A stretch of 64,000 nt of DNA from Sinomonas atrocyanea (GTDB lineage Bacteria > Actinomycetota > Actinomycetes > Actinomycetales > Micrococcaceae). How positions within the stretch are numbered: the first letter of the stretch is position 1; every line of letters begins with the position of its first letter. Positions 42,825-50,125 of the stretch are shown one piece after another. The stretch is from contig NZ_CP014518.1 in the NCBI RefSeq assembly GCF_001577305.1, forward strand, positions 3,286,001 through 3,350,000. The letters are read 5' to 3'. A program made the position numbers and the translations under genes. A model generated the notes under the pieces. The model had not been told where the DNA came from. It saw nothing but the letters and a program-made list of their open reading frames with translations, and searched no databases.

Positions 42825-43038
42825 GCCGCCGCTTCGTCTCGCGGACCCGGATGCCGAGCCCGACCATGTGGACGACGAGGCCGACGCCGATCACCGCGAT
42901 CGAGGGCCACAGGAGCCACGTGACGTGGCCGAGGTTGGCGACGATGCTCAGCACGATCCCGATGCCGAGGAAGGCCATGCCCGAGAACACGACCTTCTTG
43001 TAGAGCGGCGAGGCGGTCTCCCAGTAGTCGTTCGGCAC
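42814..43038 (-). CDS. Small two-TM membrane protein
   Basis: A 74-residue protein: polar N-terminus MPNDYWETASPLYKKVVFSG, then two hydrophobic helices (VFSGMAFLGIGIVLSIV and LLWPSIAVIGVGLVVHMV) and a basic C-terminus RVRETKRRLKQ. A TAGACT box lies exactly 7 nt before the GTG start, so it is probably leaderless. Its last 11 bp overlap the end of sulP on the other strand. Function unknown. Confidence 0.72.
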   Translation of the reverse strand: MPNDYWETASPLYKKVVFSGMAFLGIGIVLSIVANLGHVTWLLWPSIAVIGVGLVVHMVGLGIRVRETKRRLKQ

Positions 43039-43069
43039 GGCGTCCAGTCTAGGCGGGCGCGCGCCCTGC

Positions 43070-43567
43070 TCAGAACAGCGGGGCCTGCCGGGGCGGGAGG
43101 GCGCCCTCGAACGGTCCGAGCTCGATCACCCTGCCGCGGAGCCGGCCCAGGTGGACGACGAAGGCCTCCCCATCCGGTCCGGCCGAGCCGAGCGCGAAGG
43201 GGCCGAGGACCGAGGCGAGGGTGAGCGCATGGTCGCCAGGGCGGGGTCGGCGGGATAGGCGCTCCGCGGCGCGGCGGAGAGCAGCCCCGTCCCTGCCGCC
43301 GGCGGCTGCCAGCTCTCGCGGACGACGTCGAACCCTCCGATGCCTCCCACCTCGCCGAGCAGCCGGGTCACCTCGGCGGCCCTGGCGTCGAGGAGTACGG
43401 CGAGGCGGGGCGCGGGGAGCGCGCCAGTGCGGCTGCATGAGGTAGTCGCGCAGTCCCGCCGGAACGTTCCCGCCGCGGTGGAAGGCGTGGATGAAGCGCG
43501 TGTCGTCGCGCTGCTCGGCGGGGCCGTCCCACGCGATGCCGTGGACGAGCCAGGGCCCGCCTTCCAT
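43070..43567 (-). pseudogene. Frame-disrupted gene of unknown function
   Basis: Three coding-like blocks lie in order on the minus strand but not in one frame. The first starts at ATG 43567 (MEGGPWLVHGIAWDG...LRDYLMQPH). The second, in another frame, runs from ALPAPRLAVLLDARAAEVTR to FDVVRESWQPPAAGTGLL and ends near 43230. The third returns to the first frame with ALTLASVLGPFALGSAG and stops at 43070. A shift near 43430 and a compensating one near 43225 would restore a ~165-residue protein. This is either a decayed gene or two sequence errors. The family is not recognised. Confidence 0.45.
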
Positions 43568-43584
43568 GGCGGAGGCCGTGGCTC

Positions 43585-44475
43585 CTAGACCGCCGGCTGG
43601 ACGCCGAACGCCGTGGCGAGCTTCATGATCTTCTCGGCGCGGCCGAGGCGCGGGAGGTCCGAGCCGTCGCGGATCACGCGGCCGTTGGCCTCGAAGTCGC
43701 GCATGAAGTCCGTGGCCCAGGCGACATCGGTCGGCGTCGGGGAGATGACCTCGTTGATGACCGTGGTCTGGTCGATGGCGAGGCACAGCTTGCCCGTCAT
43801 GCCCATCATCACCGTGATGGCGCTCTGCTCGCGCAGGATCGGGTGGTTCGTGCCGACGGTGGGGCCATCGATCGGGCCCGGAAGGTTGCCGACGCGGGAG
43901 GCGACGACGAGCTTCGCGCGCGGGTAGGCCATGGCCTCGGGCGTCGCCGCCATACCGGTGTCGCGGCGGAAGTCGCCCGAGCCGAAGGCGAGGCGGAACG
44001 CACCCTGGGCCTTGGCGATGCGGTTGGCCTCCTCGATGCCGACCGCCGACTCGACGAGCGCGATCACCGGGGTCTTGCCGTCCATGCGGTGGAAGCTCTC
44101 CGTCACCTGGTCGGCCGACTCGGTCTTGGCGAGCATGACGCCGAGCAGGCCGGGAGTGCCGCGCAGCCCGGCGAGGTCGTCGGCCCAGAAGGGGCTCGTG
44201 GCGTCGTTGACGCGCACCCAGGCGCGGCCGCCGGCGGTCAGCCAGCGGGTGACGTTCTCGCGGGCCTCGTCCTTGTGCGAGGGGTCCACGGCGTCCTCGA
44301 TGTCGAGGATGATCGCGTCCGCACGGGACGCTGCCGACTCGTCGAAGAGCTCCGTGCGCATCGCGTTGACGAGCAGCCAGGAGCGGGCGATCTCCGGGCT
44401 GATCTCGCGCGCGGGGCGGCCGGGGCGGTCTGCGCCCACGGGACGCGTCGAATCGGCGGAAACAGGTGACGTCAT
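43585..44475 (-). CDS. CitE-like HpcH/HpaI aldolase / citrate lyase family protein
   Basis: A 296-residue TIM-barrel protein; the ATG at 44475 (MTSPVSADS) is used. Visible motifs: SWLLVNAMRTELFDE (start of barrel), ADAIILDIEDAVDPSHKDEA (acidic Mg site), RVNDATSPFWADDL, and PVIALVESAVGIEEANRIA with the conserved Glu, then FGSGDFRRDTG. CitE-like proteins (for example L-malyl-CoA or citramalyl-CoA lyase homologues) cleave 3-hydroxy-acyl-CoA-type bonds; no citD/citF gene is near, so it is a stand-alone CitE-like lyase. The substrate is unknown. Confidence 0.87.
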   Translation of the reverse strand: MTSPVSADSTRPVGADRPGRPAREISPEIARSWLLVNAMRTELFDESAASRADAIILDIEDAVDPSHKDEARENVTRWLTAGGRAWVRVNDATSPFWADDLAGLRGTPGLLGVMLAKTESADQVTESFHRMDGKTPVIALVESAVGIEEANRIAKAQGAFRLAFGSGDFRRDTGMAATPEAMAYPRAKLVVASRVGNLPGPIDGPTVGTNHPILREQSAITVMMGMTGKLCLAIDQTTVINEVISPTPTDVAWATDFMRDFEANGRVIRDGSDLPRLGRAEKIMKLATAFGVQPAV

Positions 44476-44548
44476 GGGTCCACCGTATCGCTGCGGAGGC
44501 CCCGCTGGCACATCCGTGAGCCGGCCTCGCAGGCCAGCCCACCCCGGG

Positions 44549-44740
44549 TCAGAAGACGCTCAGCTGGTAGCCCGCCGTCCAGCCGCCGCAAGCCTCCCAC
44601 CAGCGAATTCCGGCGGGCAGACGCGGAACACAGGAGGGCACAGCGTCGGAGCGGCGTCGCTCCTGTGTCCTGGGGCTCCTGTCGACGGGACGGGGCGCCT
44701 CGTGGGGTGAGGGGCTGGTGACGGTCTCCTGCTCAGCCAT
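44549..44740 (-). CDS. Small hypothetical protein, 63 residues
   Basis: A short ORF with strong AGGAGAG about 4 nt before the ATG at 44740 and a TTGACA-n17-TGGACT promoter 60 nt upstream. The N-terminal half is polar and disordered (MAEQETVTSPSPHEAPRP), and the C-terminal third is aromatic and Gly-rich (IRWWEACGGWTAGYQLSVF) with two Cys in all. No membrane segment. I know no function. Promoter and RBS are the main support. Confidence 0.5.
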   Translation of the reverse strand: MAEQETVTSPSPHEAPRPVDRSPRTQERRRSDAVPSCVPRLPAGIRWWEACGGWTAGYQLSVF

Positions 44741-44802
44741 GGGACTCTCCTGACAGATGAACGGTCGAAGAATCGGGCTCCCCAGCCAACCTCGATGCAT
44801 CC

Positions 44803-44831
44803 AGTCCACGCCCGCGGCGGCAATTTGTCAA
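44803..44831 (-). promoter_or_regulatory. Promoter of the 63-residue gene
   Basis: On the minus strand TTGACA (44831-44826) and TGGACT (44808-44803) are separated by 17 nt. The upstream side (ctattagtaaag) is unusually AT-rich for this genome. The 160-bp gap 44741-44900 holds nothing else visible. Confidence 0.5.
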
Positions 44832-44900
44832 GCGACTTTACTAATAGCGCGGCGGTACGCCTCGCGGCCCTGGCCGCGACACCGCCGGTCCGCAGGTCCG

Positions 44901-45347
44901 CTACTGCGCGAGGTACACGCGCCGGCCGCTGAGGCGCTCGGGACGGACGCGGACGAACGCGTCGCGCACTCCCCCGGCCCACGGCTCGTCCACCATCTGG
45001 CCGAACAGCGTGGTGAGCTCGTGGGCATCCTCGACCACCTCGGCCCGGCCGCTCACGAGGACGGACCATCCCGCCTGGACGGACGGCTGCATGGCGTCCA
45101 CCTGCAGGGCGACCCCGTCCTGGGGCAGGCTGTTCACCACGGTCCCATCCGGGGAGGTGCGGAAGTGGACGGCACCGCCGTAGACGAGGTATCCGACCGG
45201 GTAGACCGCGACACGGCCCTCGTGGACAAAGGCGAATCGCCCTACGCCGGAGGAGCCGAGCAGTGACCAGCACTGCTCGGCATCCAGCTCGTAGTCCTCG
45301 TGACGGGCGCCCGGCCCGTACTGGAAGTCCGCGTTGACGTCGGCCAT
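44901..45347 (-). CDS. Pyridoxamine 5'-phosphate oxidase family (flavin-binding) protein
   Basis: A 148-residue split-barrel protein: LDAEQCWSLLGSSGVGRFAF, VAVYPVGYLVYGGAVHFRTS and VALQVDAMQPSVQAGWSVLVSG are the three core strands of small PPOX-like (pyridox_oxase_2) proteins. The end of the chain, MVDEPWAGGVRDAFVRVRP, follows. Such actinobacterial proteins bind FMN, F420 or heme; which applies here is unclear. A single gene with ATG start, upstream of nothing on its strand but the GH13 gene 77 bp away. Confidence 0.82.
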   Translation of the reverse strand: MADVNADFQYGPGARHEDYELDAEQCWSLLGSSGVGRFAFVHEGRVAVYPVGYLVYGGAVHFRTSPDGTVVNSLPQDGVALQVDAMQPSVQAGWSVLVSGRAEVVEDAHELTTLFGQMVDEPWAGGVRDAFVRVRPERLSGRRVYLAQ

Positions 45348-45424
45348 GGCCCCTCCCCGTCGGTGGTCTCCCTAGGCTCCCATGGAGCACCCGGGCGCGG
45401 AAGGGCCCTTTGCCCCCTCCTGGA

Positions 45425-47128
45425 CTAGGCCTGCACGCGGACCCAGGCCGTTGCGTCGCCGGGCAGCTTGCCGCCCTCGACCTCGACGCTCGAGAGCAGC
45501 ACCTCCCCCTCCGGCAGCTCCGTCGGGGCGGCACCGAAGTTCGCCACCACGTGCCAGGCACCGCCGTCCCGAGCCGTACGCGCAAAGTGCAGCACGTCGT
45601 CGTCCGCGGCGTCGGCCCACTCGAGGTGCTCCTCGCCGACGAGCTCGTGGCGCAGCGCGAGGGCCCGGCGGTAGAAGGCGAGGGTCGAGCCGGCGTCCTG
45701 CTCCTCGACGCTGACGGCGTAGTCCTTGAACCATGCCGGCTGCGGGAGGTGCGAGCCGTTGGCGCCGAAGCCGAACGAGGTGCCCGTGGGCTCCCAGGGA
45801 AGCGGGACCCGGCAGCCGTCGCGGCCGATCTCCACGCCGCGGTTGCGGAAGTAGGTGGGGTCCTGCCGGTCCTGCTCCGGAATGCGGCCGACCTCCTGCA
45901 GACCGAGCTCCTCGCCCTGGTAGAGGTAGGCCGAGCCGGGCAGGGCGAGCATGAGCAGGGTCGCGGCCTTGGCCCGGCGGAGCCCGAGCGCGGCGTCGAC
46001 CTCGGCCGGGTCCCCGCCGTCGAGGAGCCAGTCCTTCCCGTCGGTGCCGGCGCCGCCGCGGCCCGTGCCCTTGGGAAGGCCGTAGCGGGTGGCGTGGCGG
46101 ACCACGTCGTGGTTCGAAAAGACCCACGTCGAGGAGGCGCCGGTCGCGGCGGCCTCGGCGAGGTTCTTCGTGATGACCTCGCGGAACTGGGCGGCGTCGA
46201 AGTCGGCCTGGAGGAGGTCGAAGTTGAACGCCTGGCCGAGGCCGTCCGGCGAGGCGTACCGGGCGCGGCGGTCCGCATGGACCCAGGCCTCGGCGACGGC
46301 GGCCCGCGGCGGGGTGTACTCGTTGAACACCCTGCGCCATTCGGCGTAGATCGAGTGGACCTCGTCCCGGTCCCAGAGCGGGTGCTCGCCGAGGGCGAAG
46401 AGGTCGGCGCGGTGGATGGTCTCGAGGTCGTCGTGGACGGCGTCCATGTCCTTCTTCAGCCCGTGTGCCACGTCCACGCGGAAGCCGTCGACGCCGCGGT
46501 CGGACCAGAAGCGCAGGGTCGTCAGGAAGTCCTCGTGCACCTCGGAGTTGTCCCAGTTCAGGTCCGGCTGCTCCTTGGCGAAGAGGTGGAAGTACCACTG
46601 CCCGGGCGTGCCGTCGGCCTCGGTGACGCGCTCCCACGCTCCGCCGCCGAAGATGGAGGTCCACTCGTTCGGGGGCAGCTCCCCGTGCTCGCCGCGGCCG
46701 TCACGGAAGATGTAGCGGTTGCGGGCCGGGGACCCCGGCGCCGCGGCCAGTGCCTCCTGGAACCACACGTGGCGGTCCGAGGTGTGGTTCGGGACGATGT
46801 CCGCGATCACCTTGATGCCGGCGCCGTGGAGCGCGGAGACCATCTCGTCGAAGTCCTCGAGGCTCCCGAGCCGGGGGTCCACGTTGCGGTAGTCGTCCAC
46901 GTCGTAGCCGCCGTCGGCGAGGGCCGAGGGGTAGAACGGGCTGAGCCAGACGGCGTCGATGCCGAGCTTCGCGAGGTACGGCACGCGCGAGGTGATGCCG
47001 CGGATGTCCCCGAGGCCGTCGGCGTTGGAGTCGGCGAAGCTGCGGGGATAGATCTGGTAGACGGCGGCCTGGCGCCACCAGTCGGCGGACGGGTTCGTGC
47101 GGTCGGGCTCGTGGGCGGTGGTGGGCAC
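45425..47128 (-). CDS. GH13 alpha-glucosidase / alpha-amylase family enzyme
   Basis: A 567-residue cytosolic enzyme with no signal peptide. The GTG at 47128 is chosen because AGGAGG lies 4-9 nt upstream; the open frame upstream runs through the operator. GH13 regions in order: IADIVPNHTSD, GFRVDVAHG (nucleophile Asp), AVAEAWVHAD (acid/base Glu) and VFSNHDVVRH (third Asp). WWRQAAVYQIYPRSFADSN at the N-terminus marks the alpha-glucosidase/oligo-1,6-glucosidase branch, which cleaves short maltooligosaccharides. It is divergent from a ROK regulator, which probably controls it. Confidence 0.92.
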   Translation of the reverse strand: MPTTAHEPDRTNPSADWWRQAAVYQIYPRSFADSNADGLGDIRGITSRVPYLAKLGIDAVWLSPFYPSALADGGYDVDDYRNVDPRLGSLEDFDEMVSALHGAGIKVIADIVPNHTSDRHVWFQEALAAAPGSPARNRYIFRDGRGEHGELPPNEWTSIFGGGAWERVTEADGTPGQWYFHLFAKEQPDLNWDNSEVHEDFLTTLRFWSDRGVDGFRVDVAHGLKKDMDAVHDDLETIHRADLFALGEHPLWDRDEVHSIYAEWRRVFNEYTPPRAAVAEAWVHADRRARYASPDGLGQAFNFDLLQADFDAAQFREVITKNLAEAAATGASSTWVFSNHDVVRHATRYGLPKGTGRGGAGTDGKDWLLDGGDPAEVDAALGLRRAKAATLLMLALPGSAYLYQGEELGLQEVGRIPEQDRQDPTYFRNRGVEIGRDGCRVPLPWEPTGTSFGFGANGSHLPQPAWFKDYAVSVEEQDAGSTLAFYRRALALRHELVGEEHLEWADAADDDVLHFARTARDGGAWHVVANFGAAPTELPEGEVLLSSVEVEGGKLPGDATAWVRVQA

Positions 47129-47184
47129 CGGTCCTCCTGTTCCGTGGGTCTGCCGCGGGTGCGCATCACATCCCCGCGTTTTAT

Positions 47185-47199
47185 ATTTAGAATCTAAAT
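47185..47199. promoter_or_regulatory. AT-rich palindromic operator between GH13 and ROK genes
   Basis: ATTTAGA-A-TCTAAAT is a perfect 7+1+7 palindrome in an AT-rich island (ttttatatttagaatctaaatc) that stands out in this GC-rich genome. It lies in the 119-bp divergent gap and overlaps -10-like TATATT and TAGAAT sequences, as expected of a ROK repressor site controlling both genes. Confidence 0.6.
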
Positions 47200-47247
47200 C
47201 AATGCCGGAGTCCATTATTCGGCCGGGGCGAGCGGGAGGTCAAGCGG

Positions 47248-48423
47248 ATGCGGAAGGGACCTGCGGCAGGGCCGCACGTGGTGCGGCTCGCGAATGCCGA
47301 GGCAGTCCTGCGGCGGCTGAGGGAGGCCCCGGAAGCGGGCCTCACCGCCACGGAGCTCGTGGATGCCACGGGGCTGAGCCGGGCGACCGTGATCGCCGTC
47401 GGCGACGACCTCGTGCGCAGGGGCTGGGCCATCGGCCTCGACCCCGAGCGGGCCGAGGCCGGCCGAGGGCGCCCGCCGCGGACCTTTGCCTTCCGCGCCG
47501 ACGCCGGAGTGGTCCTCGGGCTCGACATGGGCGCCGGGAAGACGACCGCGCTCGTGGCCGACCTCCGCGGCCGCACCCTCGGCTCGGCCAGCGGGGCCTT
47601 CCCCGGGGCGGGCGCCGCAGGGCGCGTGGACACCGTGAGCGCCACCGCGCTCGCCGCCCTCGCCGCGGCCGGCACGCGGCCTGGAAGGGTGCTCGCGGCA
47701 GCCGCGGGCGTCGCCGCACCCGTGGACAGGGACGGCCGGATCGCGACCCCCCGGGACTTCTGGGAGCAGTTCGATGTGGGCCTCGCCGAGGGCCTGCGGG
47801 CGCGCCACGGGTGGCCCGTGATCCTCGAGAACGACGCGAACCTCGCGGCCCTGGCCGAGCAGTGGCGCGGTGCGGCGCAGGGGGTGGACGACGTCGCCGT
47901 CGTGCTCGCCGGGGAGCGTCTGGGCGCGGGACTGCTCGAATCGGGGCGGCTCCTGCGGGGCCGCCACGGCGGCGCCGGCGAGCTGTCCTTCCTGCGCCTC
48001 GTCGAGGGCGCCGCGGGGCCCCACGGCATCGGGCAGCTCGCCCGGGCGTGGGGTGCGGAGGCGGCTGCGGGCGGCCTTGCGGGCCTCGCGCCGGCGGAGG
48101 TCACCGCGGAGGCGGTCTTCGAAGCGGCGCGCGACGGCGACCCGGGCGCCTTGGGCGTCCTGGCCCGCCTCGCGGAGCACATGAGCCGCGTCGTCGCGGT
48201 GCTGGGCACGCTCCTGAATCCAGAGCTCGTGGTCCTGGGCGGCGCGGTGGCGGGCGCGGCCGCGGCCCTGCTGCCGGGAATCCGCCAGGAGCTCCCGCGC
48301 CTGACGGACACGCCCCCGCGCGTCGAGGTGTCCGCTCTCGGGGGCGACGCGGTGGCCCTCGGCGCGGTGCGCCGGGCGCTCGACGACGTGGCCGACCGCG
48401 CCCTGGCGATCGAGCTCCCCTAG
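47248..48423 (+). CDS. ROK-family transcriptional regulator
   Basis: A 391-residue protein. Residues ~15-75 form a winged-helix MarR/ROK DNA-binding domain (LTATELVDATGLSRATVIAV, GDDLVRRGWAI). Residues ~85-390 form a sugar-kinase-like ROK domain: VVLGLDMGAGKTTALVADLR, then VILENDANLAALAEQW. The typical zinc-binding CxCGxxGC loop is replaced by ELSFLRLVEGAAGPHGIG, so zinc may not be bound. It is likely a sugar-responsive repressor of the divergent GH13 gene through the palindrome at 47185-47199. Confidence 0.88.
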   Translation: MRKGPAAGPHVVRLANAEAVLRRLREAPEAGLTATELVDATGLSRATVIAVGDDLVRRGWAIGLDPERAEAGRGRPPRTFAFRADAGVVLGLDMGAGKTTALVADLRGRTLGSASGAFPGAGAAGRVDTVSATALAALAAAGTRPGRVLAAAAGVAAPVDRDGRIATPRDFWEQFDVGLAEGLRARHGWPVILENDANLAALAEQWRGAAQGVDDVAVVLAGERLGAGLLESGRLLRGRHGGAGELSFLRLVEGAAGPHGIGQLARAWGAEAAAGGLAGLAPAEVTAEAVFEAARDGDPGALGVLARLAEHMSRVVAVLGTLLNPELVVLGGAVAGAAAALLPGIRQELPRLTDTPPRVEVSALGGDAVALGAVRRALDDVADRALAIELP

Positions 48424-48445
48424 CGGGCAGACCCGGGGGCGGCCC

Positions 48446-48489
48446 GCCTGCCGCAGGCGGCAGGCCGTCCCGAGGCGGCCTGCCGCCTC
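48446..48489. terminator. Paired hairpins between convergent genes
   Basis: Two adjacent inverted repeats: gcctgcc/ggcaggc (48446-48465) and gaggcgg/ccgcctc (48472-48489), the second overlapping the acyltransferase stop. They probably terminate both the ROK and acyltransferase transcripts. Confidence 0.6.
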
Positions 48490-49594
48490 AGGCCGGCGCC
48501 CCTGAGGGCACGGCGGCGCGGGGAGCCCAGGTGGCGGTGCGGGCCCTAAGCCACGTCACGAGCGGCTTGGTCGCGGCGTGCGCACCGGCCGCCAGCACGA
48601 ACGAGAGCGGCCCCGCGATCGCTCCGACCTCGAGGAACTGCGAGTGGGCGAGCACGCCGAGCACGCACAGGACGGGGTAGTGCCAGAGGTAGATCTCGTA
48701 GCTGATGCGGCCCACGTAGGTCAGCGGGCGCAGCGACAGGAGGCGCTGCAGGGGCCCGTCGCCCCCGCGCACGATCGCGACGATGAGCAGCAGCGTTCCG
48801 GCTGCCGCCGCGAGGGTGTGGATGATGGAGAGCGGCACGATCGAGGAGTGGACCACGGAGAACCCGATGAGGGCCACGCCGAGCAGGCCGTGCCAGGCAC
48901 GCGCCCGGAGGTCGGAGCCGTGGAGGACGAGGGCCAGCGCGCAGCCCGCGAACAGGCCGCTGGCGCGGAGGATGAAGGACATGTGGCCCGTGGTGGCCTC
49001 GAGCACGAGCGCCCACGTCCCGAGGCCGACGGCCGCGGCACCCGCGACGGCGATGGCACGCCGCCGGCGCTGGCCGTGCACCGTCCGGGCGCCCTTCACG
49101 AGGAGCACGAGCGCGAGCGGCCAGACGAAGTAGAACCACTCCTCGAGCCCGAGCGTCCAGGTGTGGGCATAGGCCGAGAGGCTGTCGGCGCCCGTCTCGG
49201 CGCCGACCGGCATGAGGTAGAAGAGCGCCATGAGCGAGCCCCAGGCGGCATTGCCGGTGCCCATGAGGACGGCAATCGGCACGAAGACCACGGCCAGCAT
49301 GATCAGCAGCGGCGGGTACAGCCGGATGACGCGCCTGAGGTAGAAGCGGCGCAGCGAGATGCCCCCGTGCGCGTCGTGCTCCTCGAGGAGCAGGGTGGTG
49401 ATCAGGAAGCCGGAGAGGGCGAAGAAGATGTCCACGCCACCGGCACCGCCGAAGTGCACCGGCATGACGGCGTGGTAGACCACGACCAGGATGATGGCGA
49501 GGGCGCGGATGCCGTCGAGCGCCGGCACATGGCCCAGGCCCCCCGCGCGGGGCCGGGCCGGCGCTGCTGAACTGACAGTGGCTGTTGCCGTCAT
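48488..49594 (-). CDS. Acyltransferase 3 family membrane protein (OafA/YrhL-like)
   Basis: A 368-residue membrane protein with about ten hydrophobic helices. The N-terminus LDGIRALAIILVVVYHAVMP has the His of the acyltransferase-3 motif, and FFALSGFLITTLLLEEHDAHG, RRFYLRRVIRLYPPLLIML and the Glu-containing HTWTLGLEEWFYFVWPL are the family hallmarks. Such enzymes O-acylate surface glycans or other exported molecules. GAGAGG lies 6-7 nt before the ATG. The acceptor is unknown. Confidence 0.9.
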   Translation of the reverse strand: MTATATVSSAAPARPRAGGLGHVPALDGIRALAIILVVVYHAVMPVHFGGAGGVDIFFALSGFLITTLLLEEHDAHGGISLRRFYLRRVIRLYPPLLIMLAVVFVPIAVLMGTGNAAWGSLMALFYLMPVGAETGADSLSAYAHTWTLGLEEWFYFVWPLALVLLVKGARTVHGQRRRRAIAVAGAAAVGLGTWALVLEATTGHMSFILRASGLFAGCALALVLHGSDLRARAWHGLLGVALIGFSVVHSSIVPLSIIHTLAAAAGTLLLIVAIVRGGDGPLQRLLSLRPLTYVGRISYEIYLWHYPVLCVLGVLAHSQFLEVGAIAGPLSFVLAAGAHAATKPLVTWLRARTATWAPRAAVPSGAPA

Positions 49595-49711
49595 GCTTTC
49601 CTCTCGTTCGGGTCCGAGAGAGTGTAGCGGAATTGCCTTGGGACCATTTTGAGGATGCTTACCCAGAGGGCCGCGGGAGGAATCAGGATCGGGCCGCCCG
49701 GACAGGAAAAA

Positions 49712-49735
49712 GGACCCCCGGTCTCCCGGGGGTCC
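49712..49735 (-). terminator. Intrinsic terminator of tRNA-Met
   Basis: A perfect 10-bp stem (ggacccccgg/ccgggggtcc, loop tctc) followed on the minus strand by TTTTT. It begins 6 nt after the tRNA-Met 3' end. Confidence 0.85.
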
Positions 49736-49740
49736 TGCTG

Positions 49741-49814
49741 TAGCGGTGCCGGGACTCGATCCCGGGACCTCACGATTATGAGTCGTGCGCTCTAACCAGC
49801 TGAGCTACACCGCC
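49741..49814 (-). tRNA. tRNA-Met (CAT)
   Basis: 74 nt, no encoded CCA. Acceptor GGCGGTG pairs with CACCGCT (G-U at the first pair). The D-arm is TAGCTCAGCTGGTTAGAGC, the anticodon loop CTCATAA gives CAT, and the T-arm is CCGGG-ATCGAGT-CCCGG. A CAT anticodon can also be tRNA-Ile2; the sequence looks like the actinobacterial elongator Met form. Confidence 0.93.
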
Positions 49815-49876
49815 ACGACAAGGAAAAAGGCCGCGCCATCCGGCCAACACCGGTTGACGCGGACCCTCCTTGCGAG
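49815..49876 (-). terminator. Terminator-like stretch after tRNA-Thr
   Basis: On the minus strand a nested hairpin (ccgg-tgttgg-ccgg inside ccgcg/cgcgg) is followed by TTTTT. It separates the tRNA-Thr and tRNA-Met genes. Confidence 0.6.
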
Positions 49877-49948
49877 AGCCCCCCACGGGAATCGATCCCG
49901 TGACCTCCATCTTACCAAGATGGCGCTCTACCACTGAGCTAGGGGGGC
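49877..49948 (-). tRNA. tRNA-Thr (GGT)
   Basis: 72 nt. Acceptor GCCCCCC pairs with GGGGGGC, discriminator T, no encoded CCA. The anticodon stem is CCATC/GATGG with loop TTGGTAA, giving GGT. The T-loop sits in CACGG-GATCGATT-CCCGTG. Confidence 0.93.
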
Positions 49949-50070
49949 AACAGACAGATACTTTACCGGAAGAGCGGCGGCCCCACCAAATCGGCTGGGC
50001 CCGCCCCGCTCCCCCCGCTCGGGCGGCCGCCGCGGCCGGCCCCGGACCGGGAACGCGGACCGGGAAAAGG

Positions 50071-50110
50071 GGACGAGCCCGCCCCCGGGTCTCCGGGGAC
50101 GGGCTCGTCC
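50071..50110 (-). terminator. Terminator of the DEAD-box helicase gene
   Basis: An 11-bp stem ggacgagcccg/cgggctcgtcc with an inner GC-rich hairpin, 16 bp after the helicase stop, followed by CCTTTTCC on the minus strand. The rest of the 177-bp gap 49949-50125 shows only a GC-rich stretch. Confidence 0.75.
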
Positions 50111-50125
50111 ATCAGGCGCTGTGGA

